This document shows positions 7,455-14,932 of a stretch of 19,341 nt of DNA, piece after piece. A program made the translations under genes and the position numbers. Each line of letters opens with the position of its first letter. The first letter of the stretch is position 1. The notes under the pieces were generated by a model. That model was given only the letters and a program-made list of their open reading frames with translations. It did not search any database and was not told the origin of the DNA. The stretch is from Oscillospiraceae bacterium (lineage in GTDB: Bacteria; Bacillota; Clostridia; Oscillospirales; Ruminococcaceae). The stretch spans positions 1 through 19,341 of the forward strand of contig JAEDHF010000017.1 of NCBI GenBank assembly GCA_016297165.1, read 5' to 3'.

Positions 7455-9398
7455 TTATACTTCCATTATAATGGGTAAAATCATGGGGCTTCTTCCCGTT
7501 TTCGAGAAGATAAAGCCGCTTAAGGCGTCCTTTATATCGCCCTTTATTGTGTTCCATTCCCTCATATTGGGCTGGAGCTCTCTTTCGAGAACGGCGCTTG
7601 TTCGTTCTCTCGATTCCTCCATAAGCTCCTCGGATTCACGGACATAGACGAAGCCTCGGGAAACTATATCGGGACCCGAAACTACCTTTCCCGTAGCCTT
7701 TTCGATAGCGGTTACCACGATAATAAGTCCGTCCTGTGCAAGATGCTTTCTGTCACGGAGGACTACGGAGCCTACGTCGCCTACGCCGAGGCCGTCAACA
7801 AGCACTCTGCCTGCCGTAACCTGGCCCGATATCTTCATTTCCTCGCCGTCGGTTTCGATTACCGTACCGTTTCCGGCAATAAAGATATTTTCCTCGGGGA
7901 TATGAAGCTGACGGGCAAGCTCGGTATGCTTGAACATATGCTTGAATTCGCCGTGAATGGGAATAAAATACTTGGGCTTAGTAAGGGATATCATCATCTT
8001 AAGCTCTTCCTGGCAGGCGTGACCCGAAACGTGTACATCGTACATAGCTTCGTAGATTACGTTGGCTCCTGCCCTCATAAGCTCGTTAACAACTCTTCCC
8101 ACAAGCTTTTCGTTTCCGGGAATAGGGTTAGCGGAAATGATAATTAAATCCATGGGGGTGATGGTAACCTGTCGGTGCTCGTTGTTCGCCATTCGGGAGA
8201 GAGCGGACATAGGCTCGCCCTGGCTGCCTGTAGTAATAATTACGACCTCCTCGGGAGGGAGCTTTCCTACCTTATCGATATCGATAATCATACCCTTGGG
8301 CACTTTGATATAATTCAGCTCGATTGCCTTATGAAGCACGTTTATCATACTTCTGCCCGATACGGCTACCTTTCTTCCCGTAGCGGCGGCATTATCTATA
8401 ATCTGCTGTATTCTGTGGATATTGCTGGAGAAGGTTGCGACGATAATACGGCGACCCTCTGCCTGTGCGAAGAAGTTCCTGAGGGAGCCGCCTACTCGTC
8501 TTTCCGACATTGTATAGCCGGGACGCTCGGCGTTTGTGCTCTCGGAGAGGAGGGCGAGAACCCCTTGATTCCCCAGCTCGCCGAAACGGGCAAGGTCGAT
8601 AATTCCGCCCTCGATAGGGGTATAGTCAACCTTGAAGTCGCCTGTATGGATAACTACTCCTGCGGGAGTATGGATAGCGAAGGCACAGGCGTCGGGGATA
8701 GAGTGGTTTACTCTTATGAATTCGACGCTCATGGCTCCTGCGTTTATTACCTCGCCGGGCTGTGCAACTATAAGATTGCATTCGTTCAGAATGCCATGCT
8801 CGGTAAGCTTACCCTCCACAAGTCCTAAGGTAAGTCTTGTACCGTAAACGGGAGCCTTTACCTTTTTAAGGAGGTAGGCGAGGGCGCCGATATGGTCCTC
8901 ATGACCGTGGGTAAGGAAAATACCACGGAGCTTATCCTTATTCTTTACAACATAGGTAAAATCGGGGATAACAAGGTCAACCCCCAGCATATCGTCATCG
9001 GGAAAGGCAAGACCGCAGTCGATAATAATCATATCGCTGCCGTATTCGTAGAGGTACATATTCTTTCCGATTTCGTTAAGGCCGCCTAAGGGGATAATTC
9101 TTAAGGGCGACGCATTTTTTCCCTTATTAAGAGGGACGAGAATTCCCGAGGGAGACTGTGTTTTCGTCTTTTTAGTTCTCGTTGTGGTTTTCTGAGGCGT
9201 TGTCTTAGCCTTTGCAGTCTGCTTCACGGGCTGTTTACGGGTCTTTTCCGAGGGCTTGCGTACCGATTTTGCCCCTGGCTTTTTATCGGCGGCTTTCTCG
9301 TTATTTTTTATAGTATAGCGTTTTCTTGCTGTGCGCTTTTTTTCTGTCTGGGCAGTAGTATTGTTTCGGTTATTCTTATTCTCTTTTTCTTGTGTCAT
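7455..9398 (-). CDS. rnjA: Ribonuclease J (long N-terminal extension)
   Basis: Metallo-beta-lactamase/beta-CASP ribonuclease with 5'-3' exonuclease and endonuclease activity in mRNA turnover and rRNA maturation; cytoplasmic. With the ATG at 9396-9398 it has 647 residues. The catalytic domain begins about residue 99 (LRIIPLGGLNEIGKN), carries HGHEDH at 164-169 and a HTGDFKVD segment, and is followed by the beta-CASP region and a C-terminal domain. The first 95 or so residues are Lys/Arg/Thr/Gln-rich, low-complexity and probably disordered; B. subtilis RNase J1 (about 555 residues) lacks such an extension. Upstream codons to a TTG at 9429-9431 are open, but AAAGGA lies 9 nt before the chosen ATG. 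It is led by a consensus promoter and a long structured leader, and followed by gdpP. J1 and J2 type cannot be told apart here. Confidence 0.95.
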   Translation of the reverse strand: MTQEKENKNNRNNTTAQTEKKRTARKRYTIKNNEKAADKKPGAKSVRKPSEKTRKQPVKQTAKAKTTPQKTTTRTKKTKTQSPSGILVPLNKGKNASPLRIIPLGGLNEIGKNMYLYEYGSDMIIIDCGLAFPDDDMLGVDLVIPDFTYVVKNKDKLRGIFLTHGHEDHIGALAYLLKKVKAPVYGTRLTLGLVEGKLTEHGILNECNLIVAQPGEVINAGAMSVEFIRVNHSIPDACAFAIHTPAGVVIHTGDFKVDYTPIEGGIIDLARFGELGNQGVLALLSESTNAERPGYTMSERRVGGSLRNFFAQAEGRRIIVATFSSNIHRIQQIIDNAAATGRKVAVSGRSMINVLHKAIELNYIKVPKGMIIDIDKVGKLPPEEVVIITTGSQGEPMSALSRMANNEHRQVTITPMDLIIISANPIPGNEKLVGRVVNELMRAGANVIYEAMYDVHVSGHACQEELKMMISLTKPKYFIPIHGEFKHMFKHTELARQLHIPEENIFIAGNGTVIETDGEEMKISGQVTAGRVLVDGLGVGDVGSVVLRDRKHLAQDGLIIVVTAIEKATGKVVSGPDIVSRGFVYVRESEELMEESRERTSAVLERELQPNMREWNTIKGDIKDALSGFIFSKTGRSPMILPIIMEV

Positions 9399-9583
9399 TA
9401 CATAGTATCCTTTCATAGTTTTAAAGCTCAAAAAAGTGGTTTCCTCGGTGACGGGTCAGAGGAAAGGCTTATGTATCCTGCAAAAAAATTGCAGGACAGA
9501 TATATTTGTACCGGATATTCCGGTAAAGGTTCATTTTTGGGGTCTGCGGTAATGCAGAGGATATAACGGGACAAAACAACTCA
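9399..9583 (-). promoter_or_regulatory. Structured 5' leader of the RNase J mRNA
   Basis: About 185 nt separate the predicted start of transcription from the rnjA ATG. Four inverted repeats are visible: 9543-9558 (TCTGC/GCAGA), 9509-9525 (TACCGGA/TCCGGTA, perfect, 3-nt loop), 9476-9496 (TCCTGCAA/TTGCAGGA, perfect, 5-nt A/U loop) and 9440-9465 (TTTCCTC/GAGGAAA with an inner TGAC/GTCA). No U-run follows any of them, so none looks like a standard terminator. Given the gene product, autoregulation by cleavage or trimming of its own leader is plausible, but this is inference. I do not recognise a known riboswitch. Confidence 0.6.
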
Positions 9584-9589
9584 CTGTAT

Positions 9590-9618
9590 ATTATATATCA
9601 AATTGAGTGAAATGTCAA
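9590..9618 (-). promoter_or_regulatory. Consensus SigA-type promoter for rnjA and the downstream operon
   Basis: On the minus strand: TTGACA (complement of 9613-9618), a 17-nt spacer, and TATAAT (complement of 9590-9595). Both hexamers match the housekeeping consensus exactly at ideal spacing. It lies 17 nt downstream of the stop of the sugar-nucleotide transferase gene, so it should be the main promoter for rnjA-gdpP-rplI-dnaB-tilS. No terminator is visible between that upstream gene and this promoter, so read-through is possible. Confidence 0.9.
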
Positions 9619-9634
9619 TCTTTCGAGGCCGTCT

Positions 9635-11929
9635 TTATATATCGGCGCCGTACTTTTCCTCCTCCATAGCCTTCTTTATCAGCCTTTCCGTTTTTTCACA
9701 GAGCTCCGCGGCGGTTTCCGCAGTAAAGCTTTCCGCAAAGAGGAAAAGCCCCGTACCGTCACGATTCGAGCGGATAAAAACCCTTTCCCCGTCGGAGGAG
9801 AGGACTGCACCTTCATTTTCCTCGGGAGAAGCCTTAAGGCGCTTTATAATTCTCTGTGGCGGACAGGTTATTCTTATAAAGCGGTTTTCTGTGTCCGAAG
9901 GGGGGAGAAGCTCCTTAAGCTCCTTTATGCCGAGCCCTTTATCCGACATATAGCGAAGCACCGAAAGGGCAAGGGCGAAGCCGTCGGTAAGAAAGGTCTG
10001 CCTTGCGGCTATACGACGGGCTTTGCTGTCGCTGTTGTCCATTGAACTGCTATAATAGCGGAGGGATTTTTTTCCGTAGAGGGAGAGAAGCTTATCTATA
10101 CTTCGGGGAAAGGAGAAGGGGAGAGCTACCTCAGCTCCCCTTTCCGCCGCCTTTAAAGCCGCTACGGAAAGCATTTCGTTATAGCTAAGGCAGGCGTCCT
10201 CGGTCGTTATCTCAGACCTCAATCCGTCGAGGCTTAAGGATATTGTAAGGGGCTCCTTTCCTGTTCCGATTTTTCGGGTATAGGGGAGATAAAGCTCCGT
10301 TCCCGATTTCCCCGAGGCAGTAAGCCGTATCAGATAGGGTACGGTGAAATCGGTTATACTGTCGAGAAAGGCGGTATATAGGGGCAGTGAGCCGCTGAAG
10401 CGGTTTATGCGGCTGAAGCTGTCCCAGCCTACGGAAAGAAACTCTCCCCTTTTAATTCCGCCCTCTAAAAGCCGCTCCTGACTTCGGGTAAGAGGGAGAA
10501 GCCCCCTGTTTTTTATGATTATATCGGTTTTGTTTCCCGAATTTATATAAACAAGAAGCTTACAGTTAAGAAGCCTTCCCGTATAGGAAAGAACGGGAAG
10601 AGTAAGGCTTTCACAGTCGAAGCAGGTACCGCCCGTACTGGAAATTCCGCTTAAAAGGGCGCTTTTTAAGGCTATAGCCGAGGGCTCGCCGTTACTGCCT
10701 ACCGCTATTGCTCCGTCGGTTAATTCGGGGAGAATACAACCGATTTTTCCTGCTGTTTCGGGGGTTATTTCCATATTAGTTTCGCCGGAAATACCCGATT
10801 CGCTGATTCTTATGTCTTCTGCTGAGCCATACTTTATATCCTCGGTTATAAAGGCGTTATCGGGAACGGTTTTATTCTGCCAGAGCTTTACGCCGCCGCT
10901 TATTACCGCATTTTCGCCTATTCTCACCGATTCGCCTGCTACTGCATTCTCATAAACGGCGGAGCCGCTTCCGATTTTTGCGTTACTGCATATAATACAA
11001 TCGTTAAGGGTCACGTCCTCGCCGATATAGGCGCCGTCCATTATTACGGAGCTTCTTATCTTTGTATTTTTTCCGATAAAGACGTTTGAGCCGATAACCG
11101 TATTCCCTGTTATAAAAACGCTTTCCGATACAGAAGAATTTTTTCCGCAGCAAAATTTTGCATTTACGGAGGTTTTAGCTGATATAGGGGCGCTTTCGGG
11201 AGCTTTAAGCCCGATTTTTCTCTCCAGCATATCGGCGTTACAGCTTTTATATGAAGAAAGGTCGCCGATATCGCACCAGTAGCCTTTTTCCTCGTAATAG
11301 CTTATGGGAATATCGTTTTCCAGCATTTCGGGAAAGAGGTTTTTTGCGAAGTCCCACTTCGTTTCCGAGGGGATAAGCTTTAATACAGAGGGGGAGAGAA
11401 TATATATTCCCGTATTGGCGCTATCGCTTCGGCAGCTAACAAAGGAGGGCTTCTCGGAGAAGCCTGTTACATAGCCCTTTTCCCCGAGGATTACGCCGTA
11501 TTCTCTCGGGTCGTCCATTTGCTTCGTTATAATGGTTGCCGACGATTTTCGGATATTATGGAATTCCATAGCTTTTTTAAGGTTGAAATCGCATACTGCG
11601 TCGCCGCTTATTACAAGGAAATCATCGGTGAAATCCTTGCCGAAAAGTCCTGCTGCCTTTTTTACACAGCCCGCTGTGCCTAAGGGAGAGGTTTCCTCGG
11701 AGAAGGCTACGGACAGGTTTTTATAGCTGCCATTTTCTATCCTGTTCCTTATCATACCGCCCTTATAATGTATAGCTATAACTGCTTCGGTAAAGCCGTT
11801 ATCATTCAGTAAATCAAGAATATAAAACAGTACGGGCTTTCCGCAGACGGGTACAAGAGGCTTAGGCAGATTGCAGGTTAGAGGGCGGAGTCTTGTGCCT
11901 TCGCCGCCTGCAAGAATTACAGCTTTCAT
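9635..11929 (-). CDS. Nucleotidyltransferase / left-handed beta-helix / phosphomannomutase-like fusion
   Basis: Fusion of a sugar-1-phosphate nucleotidyltransferase with a mutase-like domain, 764 residues, usually annotated as mannose-1-phosphate guanylyltransferase/phosphomannomutase. The N-terminal domain has GGEGTRLRPLT (8-18), the LPKPLVPV segment and a GD pair at 109-110. Hexapeptide repeats of a left-handed beta-helix run from about 245 to 365. From about 385 a phosphohexomutase-like fold follows, but the catalytic ASHNP serine loop is replaced (YINSGNKT at 461-468), and the metal-binding loop and C-terminal phosphate-binding loop are also poorly kept. Mutase activity is therefore unlikely; the domain may be structural or regulatory. 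The nucleotide and sugar specificity cannot be read from sequence; GDP-mannose or NDP-glucose for surface polysaccharide are candidates. AAGGA lies 7 nt before the ATG. It is first of the eight minus-strand genes and divergent from the DUF3343 gene. Confidence 0.85.
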   Translation of the reverse strand: MKAVILAGGEGTRLRPLTCNLPKPLVPVCGKPVLFYILDLLNDNGFTEAVIAIHYKGGMIRNRIENGSYKNLSVAFSEETSPLGTAGCVKKAAGLFGKDFTDDFLVISGDAVCDFNLKKAMEFHNIRKSSATIITKQMDDPREYGVILGEKGYVTGFSEKPSFVSCRSDSANTGIYILSPSVLKLIPSETKWDFAKNLFPEMLENDIPISYYEEKGYWCDIGDLSSYKSCNADMLERKIGLKAPESAPISAKTSVNAKFCCGKNSSVSESVFITGNTVIGSNVFIGKNTKIRSSVIMDGAYIGEDVTLNDCIICSNAKIGSGSAVYENAVAGESVRIGENAVISGGVKLWQNKTVPDNAFITEDIKYGSAEDIRISESGISGETNMEITPETAGKIGCILPELTDGAIAVGSNGEPSAIALKSALLSGISSTGGTCFDCESLTLPVLSYTGRLLNCKLLVYINSGNKTDIIIKNRGLLPLTRSQERLLEGGIKRGEFLSVGWDSFSRINRFSGSLPLYTAFLDSITDFTVPYLIRLTASGKSGTELYLPYTRKIGTGKEPLTISLSLDGLRSEITTEDACLSYNEMLSVAALKAAERGAEVALPFSFPRSIDKLLSLYGKKSLRYYSSSMDNSDSKARRIAARQTFLTDGFALALSVLRYMSDKGLGIKELKELLPPSDTENRFIRITCPPQRIIKRLKASPEENEGAVLSSDGERVFIRSNRDGTGLFLFAESFTAETAAELCEKTERLIKKAMEEEKYGADI

Positions 11930-12052
11930 TTTATCATCCTTTCCTTTTTTCAGCTGATAATATTATGGGAGTCAATTCGTTTTTTTAAACAGGCAAAAAT
12001 GCTGCCCACGGCATAAAATGTATTAGAGTTGGTCTATGAAAGGAGCTTTATT

Positions 12053-12262
12053 ATGAGAACAAGCATTATTATTCTTTATTCATATACAGCCGCAAGAAAG
12101 GCAGCAAAACAGCTTATTAACAACGGAATTAAGGCGGGAATTACCAAAATAAGCGGTTATAAGGGCGGCGGCTGTGCCTACGGGGTAAGGATAAACGACG
12201 ACGTCGAAAGGGCAAAGGAAATTATCGGCAGAGCAGGAATACGCTATCGGGATATTATTTAG
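12053..12262 (+). CDS. DUF3343 putative Se/S carrier-like protein
   Basis: Small cytoplasmic protein of 69 residues. It resembles the DUF3343 family, which Pfam describes as putative Se/S carrier proteins. The likely working residue is C41 within YKGGGCAYG, a glycine-rich Cys loop. The start is the ATG at 12053 with AAAGGAG 7 nt upstream; an upstream in-frame start at 12029 would overlap that binding site and is unlikely. It lies 22 nt before a cysteine desulfurase, the pairing expected if the Cys accepts sulfane sulfur or selenium from that enzyme. The family match is from memory of its pattern, and the carrier role is inference. Confidence 0.75.
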   Translation: MRTSIIILYSYTAARKAAKQLINNGIKAGITKISGYKGGGCAYGVRINDDVERAKEIIGRAGIRYRDII

Positions 12263-12284
12263 AAAAAGGAAAGGACGGGTGTAA

Positions 12285-13424
12285 ATGATATATTTTGATA
12301 ATGCGGCGACGACTTATCCGAAGCCGCCTTCGGTTATATCCGCTATGTCGAGGGCGCTTGTTCGCTACGGAGCGAACCCGGGAAGGGCAGGGCACAGGCT
12401 TTCCCTTGAAACAGCGGAGGCGGTCTATAATGCAAGAGAAAGCTGTGCCGATTTTTTCGGAGCAGAGGTGGAAAATACGGTTTTTATGCCGAACTGCACA
12501 TACGCTCTTAATACGGCGATTAAGGGGATTCTTACCCCTAAGTCCCATATCGTAATGAGCGATATTGAGCATAACGCAGTACTGCGACCGGTTTATGCCC
12601 TTTCGAAAGCCATAGGAGTAAGCTATTCCTTCGCCGAAACAAGCGAGGACGACGACCTTACCCTTAAGGAATTCGAAAGGCGGATAACACCCAATACGAG
12701 AGCAGTAGTCTGTACTCTTGCAGGAAACGTAACGGGGAAAATACTGCCCGTAAAGAGGATAGGGGAGCTTTGTAAAAAGCGTGGAATATGCTTTATTGTA
12801 GATGGCGCACAGGGGGTAGGCGCCGTACCCGTTACCCTTTCCGATAATATCAATATTATCTGTACCGCAGGGCATAAGGGCTTATACGGACCTATGGGTA
12901 CGGGGCTTATGATAACCGACGGAAAATATGAGCTTAAAACCCTCGTAGAGGGCGGAACGGGAAGCCTTTCGAAGGAAATGGCTCAGCCTGATTTCCTTCC
13001 CGACCGCTTCGAAAGCGGAACGATAAATACCTGTGGTGCAATCTCTCTCGGCGAGGGAGTACGCTTCGTAAGTCAGAAAGGCTTAGACACTATAAGAAAT
13101 CATGAAATGAACCTTTCGAAGAGATTTTTTAACGCTATGGGGAATATCAAGGGGGTAAGGCTATATAGCGACAGCTTCGACGAGAGATACGCTCCCGTAA
13201 TACCCTTTAATATAGGGGAAATGCCCTCGGAGGAGGCGGCAGAAAGACTAAGCGGTATGGGCTTCGCTTTAAGAGGCGGTTTTCACTGCGCTTATCCTGC
13301 CCATAGAAAGATAGGTACGGCGAGCCAGGGAGCAGTCCGCTTTTCACCCTCGGTTTTCAGTACCGCTTCTGAGGTTAACGCTCTCCTTAAGGCGGTAGGA
13401 AAAATTGCCGCCGGTCTTGCATAA
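12285..13424 (+). CDS. PLP-dependent cysteine desulfurase family protein
   Basis: Class-V aminotransferase-fold enzyme expected to take sulfur (or selenium) from cysteine (or selenocysteine), forming an enzyme persulfide and alanine. The 379 residues begin with MIYFDNAATT, the family signature. H96 (EHN) stacks on PLP; D173 and Q176 (VDGAQ) contact the ring; K198 in AGHKGLYGP is the Schiff-base lysine; and C335 in RGGFHCAYPAH is the catalytic persulfide cysteine. This pattern fits the IscS/SufS-related desulfurases of anaerobes. No IscU or SufBCD scaffold gene is nearby; instead the preceding gene is the DUF3343 carrier-like protein, which suggests delivery to a selenium or sulfur transfer pathway rather than general Fe-S assembly. 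AAAGGA lies about 10 nt before the ATG. Substrate choice (Cys or Sec) cannot be decided from sequence. Confidence 0.9.
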   Translation: MIYFDNAATTYPKPPSVISAMSRALVRYGANPGRAGHRLSLETAEAVYNARESCADFFGAEVENTVFMPNCTYALNTAIKGILTPKSHIVMSDIEHNAVLRPVYALSKAIGVSYSFAETSEDDDLTLKEFERRITPNTRAVVCTLAGNVTGKILPVKRIGELCKKRGICFIVDGAQGVGAVPVTLSDNINIICTAGHKGLYGPMGTGLMITDGKYELKTLVEGGTGSLSKEMAQPDFLPDRFESGTINTCGAISLGEGVRFVSQKGLDTIRNHEMNLSKRFFNAMGNIKGVRLYSDSFDERYAPVIPFNIGEMPSEEAAERLSGMGFALRGGFHCAYPAHRKIGTASQGAVRFSPSVFSTASEVNALLKAVGKIAAGLA

Positions 13425-13463
13425 AGCTTTGTATTGTGTTAAAATGGATATAAGAGAAAATTA

Positions 13464-13498
13464 AGCGCTGAAAGCTCCTTTTCGGGAGCTTTCACGCT
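13464..13498 (+). promoter_or_regulatory. Hairpin directly before the flavoprotein gene
   Basis: A 14-bp stem with one bulged C: AGCG plus TGAAAGCTCC pairs with GGAGCTTTCA plus CGCT, around a 6-nt loop. It ends at 13498, three nt before the GAGGTG ribosome binding site of the next gene. No T-run follows, so it is not a standard terminator. It may protect the 5' end of the mRNA or tune translation. Confidence 0.6.
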
Positions 13499-13510
13499 AT
13501 GAGGTGTAAA

Positions 13511-14749
13511 ATGGATAAATATGACGTTATCGTTATCGGGGCAGGCGCCGCAGGTATGATGGCGGCGGTTACGGCGGCAGGAAAGGGCGCAGTAACCGCA
13601 GTTATCGAGCCTAACGAAAAGGTTGGGAGAAAGCTCGCCATTACGGGAAAGGGACGCTGTAACCTTACCAACAATTCCGATAACGAGAATATACTGAAGA
13701 ATATACCGAGAAATCCCCGATTTATGTATAGCGCCCTCTCTATGTTTTCCGCAGAGGATACTATGAATTTCTTTGAATGGAGAGGGGTAGAGCTTAAAAC
13801 CGAAAGGGGAAACAGGGTTTTTCCCGTTTCGGACAAGGCTTACGATATCGTTGACGCTCTTTTCTTCGCTATGAAGGACGAGGGAGCGGAGCTTATAAGA
13901 GGCAGAGTTACGGATATTCTTACCGAAAATAACGCCGTTAAGGGAGTAAAAACCGAAAGTGGCAATATCTATGGCGACAGGGTTATTCTTGCAACGGGAG
14001 GAATGTCCTATCCCGTTACCGGCTCAACGGGAGACGGGTATAAGCTTGCCGGAAGGCTGGGGCATACCGTAACGGAGCTTAAGCCCTCTCTTGTGCCCCT
14101 CGAAACAAGGGAAAACTGCGCCGAAATGATGGGGCTTAGCCTTAAGAACGTTACTCTTACATTAAGGGATAACGAGAAGAATAAGAATGTATTTTCGGAA
14201 ATGGGGGAAATGCTCTTTACCCATTTCGGCATATCGGGACCCCTCGTATTAAGCGCAAGCTCGCGAATGGACAGGATATCCGAGGGGAAATACACCGCCC
14301 TTATAGATTTAAAGCCTGCCCTTGATATGCAGCAGCTTGAAAAAAGGATAATGAGGGATTTCGACGAGCGGAAGAATATGCAGCTTGATAATGCTCTCAG
14401 AAAGCTTCTTCCCGAGAAGATTATACTGCCCTTACTTAAAAGGGCAGAGGTTTCACCCACAAAGCAGGTCAATTCCGTTACAAAGGCGGAGAGAGGAGCA
14501 ATTTTAAGCTGTATAAAGGCTTTTTCCCTTTCGATAACCGCCTACAGACCTATTGCGGAAGCTATTATTACCGACGGCGGCATCTCAGTTAAGGAAATAA
14601 ACCCGAAAACTATGGAATCGAAGCTTATAAAAGGGCTTTATTTTGCAGGAGAAATAATCGACGTTACAGGCTTTACGGGGGGATATAATCTTCAGATTGC
14701 CTTTTCGACGGGCTATGCCGCAGGAATGGCGGCGGCAGAAGGCTTGTAA
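13511..14749 (+). CDS. HI0933-family NAD(P)/FAD-dependent oxidoreductase
   Basis: Flavoprotein of the HI0933/YhiN family, 412 residues. It has an N-terminal Rossmann FAD site GAGAAG (10-15), the segments KVGRKLAITGKGRCNLTN (about 37-54) and ATGGMSYPVTGSTGDG, and the C-terminal family signature with GLYFAGEIIDV and TGFTGGYNLQIAFSTGYAAG near the end. The length is typical. The family is widespread in gut Clostridia and includes enzymes proposed to reduce bile acid intermediates (BaiN), but most members have no assigned substrate, so no specific reaction is claimed. The start at 13511 is preferred because GAGGTG lies 4-6 nt upstream; an in-frame ATG at 13499 overlaps that site. It lies 86 nt after the cysteine desulfurase, with the hairpin between them, so co-transcription is uncertain. 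Confidence 0.9.
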   Translation: MDKYDVIVIGAGAAGMMAAVTAAGKGAVTAVIEPNEKVGRKLAITGKGRCNLTNNSDNENILKNIPRNPRFMYSALSMFSAEDTMNFFEWRGVELKTERGNRVFPVSDKAYDIVDALFFAMKDEGAELIRGRVTDILTENNAVKGVKTESGNIYGDRVILATGGMSYPVTGSTGDGYKLAGRLGHTVTELKPSLVPLETRENCAEMMGLSLKNVTLTLRDNEKNKNVFSEMGEMLFTHFGISGPLVLSASSRMDRISEGKYTALIDLKPALDMQQLEKRIMRDFDERKNMQLDNALRKLLPEKIILPLLKRAEVSPTKQVNSVTKAERGAILSCIKAFSLSITAYRPIAEAIITDGGISVKEINPKTMESKLIKGLYFAGEIIDVTGFTGGYNLQIAFSTGYAAGMAAAEGL

Positions 14750-14761
14750 ATAGTGCGTGCA

Positions 14762-14788
14762 GGGTAACTGTCCGCAGGACAGTTACCC
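14762..14788. repeat. Perfect 12-bp hairpin, REP-like
   Basis: GGGTAACTGTCC and GGACAGTTACCC flank a 3-nt GCA loop, giving a perfect 27-nt palindromic hairpin 12 nt after the flavoprotein stop codon. It ends in C residues with no T-run, so it does not look like an intrinsic terminator. It is separated by 2 nt from the longer hairpin that follows, and the two may be one compound repeat element. Confidence 0.8.
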
Positions 14789-14790
14789 CC

Positions 14791-14893
14791 AGACTGTCGA
14801 TAAACCACCATCTGCGTCGTCAACCGCACAACGGCAGGCACAAAGCCTAGCCGTTGTGCGGTTTCCTAGCATCTGGCGGCTTCTCGCCAGTCT
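14791..14893 (-). repeat. 103-nt long imperfect hairpin, REP/MITE-like
   Basis: Outer arms 14791-14815 and 14869-14893 pair at 19 of 25 positions. Of the six exceptions, two become G.U and four become G/A if read as minus-strand RNA. After an internal loop, a perfect 14-bp stem follows (14822-14835 with 14850-14863, AACCGCACAACGGC), capped by AGGC/GCCT around a 5-nt loop. A smaller competing hairpin CTGGCG/CGCCAG lies at 14873-14890. No ORF is inside. The better-paired strand is opposite to the flanking genes, which suggests a repeat or mobile sequence rather than part of their mRNA. Confidence 0.75.
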
Positions 14894-14932
14894 GTAGTAT
14901 AGCTTTTTCTACAAGCAGACATTAAATAATGG

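Noticed and set aside
9399..9431. TTG or earlier ATG starts for rnjA
   Set aside because: They would place the AAAGGA ribosome binding site within the coding region; the ATG at 9396-9398 is correctly spaced.
11930..12052. Promoters in the divergent gap (for example TTGACT at 11970-11975 on the minus strand, TAAAAT at 12014-12019 on the plus strand)
   Set aside because: No hexamer pair at 16-18 nt spacing is convincing in either direction, so no promoter is called although one must exist for the DUF3343 gene.
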